The notes under the pieces are model-generated. The model was not told the DNA's origin and did not search any database. It saw only the letters and a program-made list of their open reading frames with translations. 6,948 nucleotides of DNA from Alphaproteobacteria bacterium (GTDB taxonomy: Bacteria; Pseudomonadota; Alphaproteobacteria; SMXP01). The stretch's first letter is position 1. Each line of letters opens with the position of its first letter. Shown here in pieces: positions 1 through 5,427 of the stretch. The DNA is taken from the NCBI GenBank assembly GCA_021774995.1, contig JAJFIM010000400.1:1-6948 (forward strand). Reading direction: 5' to 3'. The position numbers were made by a program, and so were the translations under genes.

Positions 1-1492
1 ATTCCCGTTCATCGCCAGCGCCAATAACGGCGTAGCAAACGGGAAAGACGTTTTTCGAAAAATGATCCAAAGCTTCCTGGTCTTTTGGCTCCGGGCTGTT
101 TCCGGACAAGAAATGCAGGACGGCAAAACCCGCGCCCAAAAAATCCTTTAGATGTCCTGGGCTCTGGTCAACAAAAACGCGCGCATTAGGAAAACAAGCC
201 CCCGGCGATATTCCACCGCCGTCTTTCTCAGAACCCGGCGGCAACAAAGGCGAGCCTTCATAAGGAATGGGCGCCGACTGCCTCGGGTTGATGAGCGGGC
301 GCACAAAATCATGGGATAACGAAAGGGAGAGAACGGCGGCGCGCATCAAACTGAACCCCCGCGAGGGCGGCGTCATGAAATAAGTGCTTTTTTGCGCTTC
401 CTCAAAAGTTTCCAGTGTGGCCGCTCTTCTCTCCACTGAGTAACTCTTCAACAGAAATTCGTGATCGCGATACGTAAGCGCCGCCGCCAATTTCCAGGAG
501 AGATTATACGCATCTTCAAAACCGGAATTCAGACCGCGCACACCAAATATCGGCACAAGGTGCGCCGCATCGCCGGCAAAGAAAACGCGTCCGCATTGGT
601 AATCGTCCAAAGCCAAGGCGTAAGCTTGATAGAGGCTGGTCCATTCGAGCGTCCATTCCTGAGGAAGGCCGACATAGTCAAGGTGTTGTTGAATGCGTTG
701 CCGCACGCGCGCCTCTTTTAACTCATCTTGCGCGTTTTCATCCGCGTAGAGTTGATAATCAATGCGCCAGACGTTATCAGGTTGGGCGTGCATCAATACG
801 GTGCCGCCCGGTCGCCAGGCCGGTTCGAACCAAGCGCGGCGCTCCACAGGCCAATCCGTCTTTAACGTGATATCCGCAATGAGATAACGGCCCTCATACC
901 CACTGCCTTTGAGTTTGAGGCCAAGCGCATCACGGGCCAGACTTTTCGCCCCATCCGCCGCGATGACATAATCAGCGACAAGCGCATATGCGCCTTCTGG
1001 GGTGTCCACATCAATATGCGCGGCGTCGGCAAGGGCCGTCAGCCCCTTAGCCTGATTTTGCCACCTGAAATCAATTAATGGCTGAGCGCGGATGGCTTCA
1101 TAGAGAATTTCTTCCAAATAATATTGCTGAATATTGACGAAAGGCGGGTATTTATCGTCCCCGCAAAAAGGCATCTCCAGTCGATAGACAGGGCGCCTGC
1201 CGTAATAACTCACCCCTTTTGACCACCAGAGCCCTTTTTCAGACACTTGGGCTCCAACGCCCAGGGAATCCAAGATTTCCAGGGAACGCCTGGAAATACA
1301 GATCGCACGGCTTCCATCAGCGGCGCGGTTCGATTTTTCCAAAACAACAGATGCAATCCCGTATTGCGCCAGACTTAACGCTGAGGCCATGCCGACCGGG
1401 CCGCCCCCTAAAATAACGACAGGGTAATCCCCTTCCCCGCCATCCAGCTCAACGGGCCGCCGAAAGCTGTGTTTCACATATTGATGAACCAT
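1..1492 (-). CDS. FAD-dependent aromatic-ring hydroxylase (MhpA-like flavoprotein monooxygenase), C-terminus cut off by window edge
   Basis: An uninterrupted minus-strand frame of 497 codons starts at ATG 1490-1492 and runs off the left edge. It carries all three signatures of class A flavoprotein hydroxylases: the dinucleotide-binding loop LGGGPVG (about residues 28-34) ending in a ribose-binding Glu at 52, the D-G motif AADGAKS (about 178-184), and the FAD ribityl/phosphate motif FAGDAAH (about 305-311) followed by FGVRGLNSG and DAYNLSWKLA. The segment GSRAIC...RRSLEIL (about 60-74) is typical of the MhpA/PheA-like group. Members use NAD(P)H and O2 to hydroxylate phenolic rings in the cytoplasm. 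The last 60 or so visible residues resemble the start of the C-terminal thioredoxin-like domain; about 50 residues are probably missing compared with the roughly 550-residue family. The start is supported by GGAG at 1501-1504, 8 nt upstream. It lies 37 bp after the iclR stop and is probably co-transcribed. The exact substrate cannot be read from the sequence; 3-(3-hydroxyphenyl)propionate hydroxylase is only the nearest named relative. Confidence 0.93.
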   Translation of the reverse strand, partial: MVHQYVKHSFRRPVELDGGEGDYPVVILGGGPVGMASALSLAQYGIASVVLEKSNRAADGSRAICISRRSLEILDSLGVGAQVSEKGLWWSKGVSYYGRRPVYRLEMPFCGDDKYPPFVNIQQYYLEEILYEAIRAQPLIDFRWQNQAKGLTALADAAHIDVDTPEGAYALVADYVIAADGAKSLARDALGLKLKGSGYEGRYLIADITLKTDWPVERRAWFEPAWRPGGTVLMHAQPDNVWRIDYQLYADENAQDELKEARVRQRIQQHLDYVGLPQEWTLEWTSLYQAYALALDDYQCGRVFFAGDAAHLVPIFGVRGLNSGFEDAYNLSWKLAAALTYRDHEFLLKSYSVERRAATLETFEEAQKSTYFMTPPSRGFSLMRAAVLSLSLSHDFVRPLINPRQSAPIPYEGSPLLPPGSEKDGGGISPGACFPNARVFVDQSPGHLKDFLGAGFAVLHFLSGNSPEPKDQEALDHFSKNVFPVCYAVIGAGDERE

Positions 1493-1500
1493 AAAGCAAA

Positions 1501-1504
1501 CTCC
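1501..1504 (-). promoter_or_regulatory. Ribosome binding site of the hydroxylase
   Basis: GGAG on the minus strand lies 8 nt before the ATG at 1492. No other in-frame start with a comparable Shine-Dalgarno sequence is visible, so it fixes the start of the hydroxylase. Confidence 0.7.
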
Positions 1505-1529
1505 AGCTACAAAGCTTCATGTGAGGTCC

Positions 1530-2336
1530 CTAGAGGGGTTCAGCAATTGACTCATAATCGCTGGCGCCAAGCTCCGCCGAAATTGCCTTGGCGCAAGCCA
1601 GAACATTCCTGATGAGGTCTGGCGGCGGCGCATCGGGAATAAATTGAATAGAGCCAATCACGCCCACAGACCCCACCAACACGGCGTCGGCGTCAAAAAT
1701 AGGCGCCGCCACGGCATTGACGCCAAGGATTACTTCCTCAGGCGCAAAATCATATAGCCGCGCCCTGATTTCTTCCAACCGCCGCTCGAGCGCCGGACCA
1801 TCAATTATTGAGCGCGGGGTCATTGCGGGCGAAGGTTGATCAAGAATGGCCTGTTGCTGTTTCGCGCCGGCCCACGCCAGCATGATGCGCCCCTGCGCCG
1901 ATACGGTGGCGGGCGCGATCGATCCGGGCACCCCTGAAATTTTTATAGACCCTCCCACCTGGTCAAGGCTGGAAATCACAAGCGCCTCGCCCCCAATAGG
2001 GATCGACAAGACGACCGTCTGATTGATGGTTTCGCGCAAATGCGCCATGTGCGGCTCGGCGATATGCTTCAAATCAAACTGTTCAAAAGCGGCCTGTCCA
2101 AGGCGGTAAAGCTTCCACCCCAGACGGTAGCGATCCGAGGTCCGCGTTTGCTCCACCAGCCCCATTTCGCGCAAGGTCTTTAAATGCCGGTGGACTTTGG
2201 TTTTGGGCTGCCCAAGCGTCTTGGCCAAATCAGTCACGCGCGCCGGCCCCGCCGCGGCCGCCATGGCGTCCAGCAACCGCACTGTAAAGATCAGTGATTT
2301 GACAGTTGATCCGCTTCTGCCGTCGATCTCTTCCAA
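1530..2336 (-). CDS. IclR-family transcriptional regulator
   Basis: The 268-residue protein has the length and two-domain plan of the IclR family. An N-terminal winged helix-turn-helix spans about residues 10-72: it opens with STVKS, and the HTH is around 33-53 with recognition helix KTKVHRHLKTL, followed by the wing. A C-terminal effector-binding domain spans about 82-260, including the family-typical run EVILGVNAVAAPIFD (about 201-215) and the following strand VGSVGVIG. IclR proteins bind a small metabolite and repress or activate nearby catabolic genes, often for aromatic compounds. It lies third in a same-strand operon (43 bp after the aminotransferase, 37 bp before the hydroxylase) rather than divergently, which suggests it regulates its own operon. 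The start is TTG at 2334-2336; no in-frame ATG or GTG exists between the previous stop and this codon, and the conserved STVKS lies only nine codons in. The ligand is unknown. Confidence 0.93.
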   Translation of the reverse strand: MEEIDGRSGSTVKSLIFTVRLLDAMAAAAGPARVTDLAKTLGQPKTKVHRHLKTLREMGLVEQTRTSDRYRLGWKLYRLGQAAFEQFDLKHIAEPHMAHLRETINQTVVLSIPIGGEALVISSLDQVGGSIKISGVPGSIAPATVSAQGRIMLAWAGAKQQQAILDQPSPAMTPRSIIDGPALERRLEEIRARLYDFAPEEVILGVNAVAAPIFDADAVLVGSVGVIGSIQFIPDAPPPDLIRNVLACAKAISAELGASDYESIAEPL

Positions 2337-2346
2337 GGAATTCTTG

Positions 2347-2353
2347 CCGCCTT
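2347..2353 (-). promoter_or_regulatory. Weak ribosome binding site before the TTG start of the IclR gene
   Basis: AAGGCGG on the minus strand ends 10 nt before the TTG codon at 2336. It is an imperfect Shine-Dalgarno match at slightly long spacing. Together with the rare start codon this predicts low translation of the regulator compared with the genes on either side, both of which have ATG starts. Confidence 0.4.
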
Positions 2354-2379
2354 TTTTCCGATACGTGTTTGTGCGGCTA

Positions 2380-3474
2380 TTATGCCTTCTCCATGAATTC
2401 TTTCAATGCCGCAATAAACGCCTTGTTCTCGTCTTCTTTGCCTATCGTGACGCGAAGGCTGTCGGGCATGCCGTAATTGCCGACCGGCCGGACAATGACC
2501 CCTCGGCTGCGCAAATGCTCATTAGCGGCTTTCGCGCTTTGCGCGCCGCCGGGGAAATGAACCAGCAGAAAATTCGTCACGCTTGGCGTGACCTTCACCC
2601 CCAGCCCGCGCATTTCATCGCTCAGCCAGGACAGCCATTTCTCGTTGAAAGATTTTGAGGCCTCCATATGCGCCGCGTCTTGAAGGGCCGCCACACCGGC
2701 GGCTTGCGCCGGCCCCGTGACGTTAAAGCCGCCGCGCAGACGCGAGACCACGTCCAGAATTTCCGGAGCGGCATATGTCCACCCCACGCGCAATGACGCC
2801 AATCCGTGCAATTTGGACAAGGTGCGCGTCACGACCACATTGGCGGGGCCTTCATTCACCATGGCAAGTCCGGAATCATAATCATCGCGGTCAACATAAT
2901 CGGCGTAAGCCGCGTCGATCACCAACAGAATATCCTCGCGCAATTCCGCGCGCAATTTCTGCATTTCTTGAGGGGTAAGATAAGTGCCGGTCGGATTGCC
3001 GGGATTGGCCACAAACACGATGCGCGTGCGGGGCGTGACCGCCGCCAGCAAAATATCTATATCAACGCGGTGTTCGGGCTCTTCAACGGTGACCGGCGTC
3101 GCGCCCACCCCGTGGGCCGCCATATGGTACACAATAAATCCATACCGGCCGAAAAGAATTTCATCCCCCGGCCCCGCATAAGCGCGCGGCAGCATACGCA
3201 GCATCTGTTCTGAACCCGCTGTACACAAGACCTGCTCTGGATTGACGTCATAGCGTTCGCCAATGGCGCGGCGCAAATCAACGCAATCGCCATCTGGATA
3301 AAGATGAATACTCTCCGCAGCTTTATGGTAGGCCTCAATTGCGGAAACGCTGGCGCCAAGAGCATTTTCATTCGACGCCAATTTAATAATGCGATCAACG
3401 CCTTCAATTTTCGAGCCGCCGGGAATATAGCGATTTATATTCATCACGCCGGGCCGCACTTTGAGAACCGTCAT
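2380..3474 (-). CDS. HisC-like PLP-dependent aminotransferase (fold type I, class I/II)
   Basis: The 364-residue protein matches histidinol-phosphate aminotransferases in length and layout. Counting from the ATG: YIPGGSKIEG at 16-25, LASNENALG at 32-40, YPDG at 59-62, the PLP-phosphate loop GSEQ at 87-90, YGF at 111-113, the cofactor-contacting NPGNPTG at 157-163, DAAYADYV at 187-194 (Asp and Tyr contacting PLP), TRTLSKLHGLASLRVG at 216-231 with Schiff-base Lys221, and a C-terminal SLRVTIG Arg that binds the substrate carboxylate. The family transfers an amino group between 2-oxoglutarate/glutamate and histidinol phosphate or, in many paralogs, aromatic amino acids. The TTG at 3480 would lengthen the frame by two codons, but the Shine-Dalgarno sequence favours ATG 3474. 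It sits between a sulfatase and an IclR gene with no his, aro or tyr genes nearby, so a catabolic aminotransferase, perhaps for an aromatic amino acid, is more likely than the housekeeping HisC. That specificity is inferred. Confidence 0.92.
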   Translation of the reverse strand: MTVLKVRPGVMNINRYIPGGSKIEGVDRIIKLASNENALGASVSAIEAYHKAAESIHLYPDGDCVDLRRAIGERYDVNPEQVLCTAGSEQMLRMLPRAYAGPGDEILFGRYGFIVYHMAAHGVGATPVTVEEPEHRVDIDILLAAVTPRTRIVFVANPGNPTGTYLTPQEMQKLRAELREDILLVIDAAYADYVDRDDYDSGLAMVNEGPANVVVTRTLSKLHGLASLRVGWTYAAPEILDVVSRLRGGFNVTGPAQAAGVAALQDAAHMEASKSFNEKWLSWLSDEMRGLGVKVTPSVTNFLLVHFPGGAQSAKAANEHLRSRGVIVRPVGNYGMPDSLRVTIGKEDENKAFIAALKEFMEKA

Positions 3475-3482
3475 CTGCAAAT

Positions 3483-3488
3483 CTCCTT
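3483..3488 (-). promoter_or_regulatory. Strong ribosome binding site deciding the aminotransferase start
   Basis: AAGGAG on the minus strand is 8 nt from the ATG at 3474 but only 2 nt from the in-frame TTG at 3480. Normal spacing therefore selects the ATG. It is the best Shine-Dalgarno sequence in the window. Confidence 0.85.
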
Positions 3489-3513
3489 CACTTTTGTAAA
3501 CCTTGCTTTGATC

Positions 3514-5244
3514 TTATGAGGGGCGGCGCCAGAGATCTGGGTCACCGGGCATATGCGACCCATCGTCGACGCCAACTTCACGCTCAATCAGCGCATTTAA
3601 TTTTTCATTGAGGCCCATGATGAGTTCTATATGTTTATCAGGCTGAGCGCCAAGATTATGCATCTCAAGAGGGTCAGTCTCCACATCATACAGTTCTAGA
3701 TCGTTGCGCCCAAATAATGTTTCCTGATCTACCGGCCGGTGATGATCGCCAGGACTGAAATAGCGGGCAAAACGATAGCGGCCGTCAAAAATTCCGCGAT
3801 AAAAAGAACGTATATCAAATTGAATCACGTCTTGCGGAAACTGCCGGGCAATTTTCTCTCCTGTCTGGCGCGCCGTGGCAATCGACAAAAGAAGTTTTTT
3901 CTTTAACTGCGGATTACTGGCGAAGGCGGCGCTAAAGTTAAGCAGAACGCCGCCTGCTTTATCACGGCGCGCATCAAAGCCGGAAGGCTTGGCAAGCGCG
4001 CCCGACAAATCAAACCCTTTCAGATCGGGATAACGCGCCAAGCGCTCCTCTTGCGCCAATCCCGCGAATGACAGGACGGTCGGCGCGATATCGAGACTGC
4101 ACGCCAGAGCGGCGCTTATCGCGCTTGACCCAACATCGGGATGATCAATGGCGAGCGGCACTTGCACATTTTCTTTGTAGATAAACGGTCCTTTGAGACG
4201 CTGGCCGTGCGCTCCCGCCATCTCCCCGTGATCGGCGGTGTAGATAATAATGGTATTATCGCGCGCGCCCGAGCGCTCAAGCGCATCCAATACCGTCCCG
4301 ATATGTCTGTCCACGTCGCGCATGCAATTGAAATAATAATTTTGATAGCGCGCCCAAGCGGCCTCGTTTTCAAGGGGAATGGCGCCGTAAACATAATCGC
4401 CATCCTCAACATAGGCGCGGTGCGCCGCCGGTTTAGAGACGATATCATCAGGAAAGCTTGGCGGCAAATCAAACCCAAGATCGTCGAGGTAAGGCGCCCG
4501 GTCCGGCGCGCCTTTCATCGGCGAAATAAAATCGCGCAACAAACGCGTTTCGCTCTGACGGCCCGTGGCGTCAAAAAACATAATGTCGTGGGGATTGATA
4601 AAGTTCACCGCCAAAGCCCAAGGCTTTTCCTGAGCAATGCGGGGCGCGCTATCCGTCAGCCAGCGCGCGGCGTCGGATGCGATGTCGTCGTCGATTTCAT
4701 AACCCTGCTGCGTCGATCCATAGACATCAGCGCGCATATTGAACTCATCAAACCCATAAGGTTTTAGCGCGTCCGTGTAATCTCCAAGCTCAAGCGCATT
4801 GAGATGCGTGAGATCCCATTTACCTTTATAGGCCGTGTGATAACCTTGGGCTTGAAGCCGCCGCCCCAATGTAGGCGTGCGTTGGGGGTCGAGATCGCGC
4901 CGACCAAGGCCGCCATCAGGGTTGTCTGTCAACAGAGTATGCTGGATATGGCGCCCGGTATAAAGAACCGACCGCGCGGGCCCGCAGGCAATGGCGTTGA
5001 CATGAAAGTTTCGAAAGTATGTGGAGCTTTTTTGCAGGCGGCGGCGATTGGGTAGATCAAGTGATGGCGGGAAATCAAGCCAGGAGCGTTCCTGGTCGCA
5101 CGTAATCATAAGAATGTTGAGGCCCCGGCGTTTTACAATCGCGGGAGGCCGCCCCAAAGCCAAGACGCGCGCGATCCCGCCACTCGTCAACGCCGCACTG
5201 GCCACGCTCATTTTAAGAAATTTTTTGCGGGTTATTTTTGTCAT
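3514..5244 (-). CDS. Type I sulfatase (formylglycine-dependent, alkaline-phosphatase superfamily) with Tat-like signal
   Basis: The 576-residue protein is a full-length sulfatase. ACGPARSVLYTGR at 86-98 is the C-x-P-x-R signature, in which Cys87 would be converted to the catalytic formylglycine. Other sites are ITCDQ at 47-51 (metal-binding Asp50), KGKWDL at 140-145, NPHD at 217-220, TADHGE at 336-341 (metal-binding Asp338-His339) and Lys351 in RLKGPF. The helix YYFNCMRDVDRHIG (303-316) and the C-terminal block ELYDVETDPLEMHNL are typical of the family. It would hydrolyse a sulfate ester, or possibly a phosphonate or phosphate ester as in related phosphonate monoester hydrolases. The N-terminus (TRKKFLKMSVASAALTSGG) resembles a Tat signal with an R-K pair, implying a folded periplasmic enzyme. 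It is probably the first gene of the operon, 39 bp before the aminotransferase. Its Shine-Dalgarno sequence is poor. Asp144 stands where most sulfatases have the active-site His of K-W-H. The natural substrate is unknown. Confidence 0.93.
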   Translation of the reverse strand: MTKITRKKFLKMSVASAALTSGGIARVLALGRPPAIVKRRGLNILMITCDQERSWLDFPPSLDLPNRRRLQKSSTYFRNFHVNAIACGPARSVLYTGRHIQHTLLTDNPDGGLGRRDLDPQRTPTLGRRLQAQGYHTAYKGKWDLTHLNALELGDYTDALKPYGFDEFNMRADVYGSTQQGYEIDDDIASDAARWLTDSAPRIAQEKPWALAVNFINPHDIMFFDATGRQSETRLLRDFISPMKGAPDRAPYLDDLGFDLPPSFPDDIVSKPAAHRAYVEDGDYVYGAIPLENEAAWARYQNYYFNCMRDVDRHIGTVLDALERSGARDNTIIIYTADHGEMAGAHGQRLKGPFIYKENVQVPLAIDHPDVGSSAISAALACSLDIAPTVLSFAGLAQEERLARYPDLKGFDLSGALAKPSGFDARRDKAGGVLLNFSAAFASNPQLKKKLLLSIATARQTGEKIARQFPQDVIQFDIRSFYRGIFDGRYRFARYFSPGDHHRPVDQETLFGRNDLELYDVETDPLEMHNLGAQPDKHIELIMGLNEKLNALIEREVGVDDGSHMPGDPDLWRRPS

Positions 5245-5263
5245 GAATTTCTTGAGTTTTTTA

Positions 5264-5274
5264 TGACCGGGTCA
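5264..5274. promoter_or_regulatory. Short palindrome, possible operator
   Basis: TGACCGGGTCA is a perfect 5-bp inverted repeat around a single central base. It lies 19 bp before the sulfatase ATG and abuts the large hairpin. It could be a protein-binding site such as an operator for the IclR protein of this operon. A chance palindrome of this length is quite possible, and no second copy was noticed in the window. Confidence 0.25.
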
Positions 5275-5325
5275 CCCCCTCACCCCGCCCTCTCCCCCCG
5301 TGGGGGAGAGGGCGGGGTGAGGGGG
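5275..5325. repeat. Perfect long inverted repeat (24-bp arms, 3-nt loop) in the sulfatase leader
   Basis: The arms at 5275-5298 and 5302-5325 are exact reverse complements, separated by CGT. The stem is almost all G-C and purine/pyrimidine biased (C-rich, then G-rich). There is no T-run after it in either direction, so it is not a standard intrinsic terminator. The pattern resembles the C-rich REP-like or small palindromic intergenic elements spread through many proteobacterial genomes, but whether this copy is part of a family cannot be told from one window. It lies between a TATAAT box and the sulfatase start, so it would form at or near the 5' end of the operon transcript. Confidence 0.9.
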
Positions 5326-5331
5326 ATTATA
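5326..5331 (-). promoter_or_regulatory. Candidate -10 box of the sulfatase operon promoter
   Basis: The minus strand reads TATAAT, an exact consensus, directly after a T7-G tract. It is downstream of the receptor's terminator and upstream of the sulfatase, where an operon promoter is expected. No good -35 box is present at 16-18 bp spacing; a TTGTAC lies 21 bp upstream, which is too far for a standard sigma-70 promoter. An activator-dependent promoter or a chance match are both possible. Initiation about 7 nt downstream would fall inside the first arm of the hairpin. Confidence 0.4.
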
Positions 5332-5363
5332 CAAAAAAAGCCTACTCATCAGGTACAACACCT

Positions 5364-5403
5364 AAACAAAAAAGGAGCGGGGCAGTTTGATCTACCCCGC
5401 TCC
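5364..5403 (-). terminator. Rho-independent terminator of the TonB-dependent receptor gene
   Basis: On the minus strand, GGAGCGGGG (5403-5395) pairs with CCCCGCTCC (5382-5374) in a 9-bp G-C-rich stem with a 12-nt loop that can be shortened by further pairs. It is followed at once by TTTTTTGTTT. It begins 24 nt after the receptor stop codon at 5428. This separates the receptor transcript from the sulfatase operon. Confidence 0.9.
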
Positions 5404-5427
5404 CCTAGTAGATAAAACGTACGGCCT

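Noticed and set aside
461..721. Small plus-strand frame, and a second one at 1219-1416
   Set aside because: Both are antisense to the FAD hydroxylase, whose minus-strand frame is continuous and carries three FAD motifs.
2197..2658. Plus-strand open frame across the IclR-aminotransferase junction
   Set aside because: It overlaps both confident minus-strand genes in antisense and has no family resemblance.
3057..3407. Minus-strand frame of about 116 codons inside the aminotransferase (a similar one at 4116-4478 inside the sulfatase)
   Set aside because: They use an alternative phase of genes with intact catalytic motifs in the main phase; no Shine-Dalgarno sequence or domain supports them.
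3475..3480. TTG at 3480 as the aminotransferase start
   Set aside because: It is only 2 nt from the AAGGAG sequence; the ATG at 3474 has normal 8-nt spacing.
4141..4767. Plus-strand open frame of about 208 codons inside the sulfatase gene
   Set aside because: It lies wholly antisense to a strongly supported sulfatase, shows no recognisable domain, and its composition (Arg/Ile rich) is what a shadow frame of a GC-rich gene gives.
5275..5325. Large hairpin as a transcription terminator
   Set aside because: Neither side has a T-tract right after the stem, and the receptor already has a well-formed terminator at 5364-5403.
5245..5427. tRNA, small RNA gene or short peptide gene in the largest intergenic region
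   Set aside because: Apart from the terminator, the -10-like box, the hairpin and the palindrome, no tRNA-like folding pattern or short frame with a Shine-Dalgarno sequence was seen in its 183 bp.
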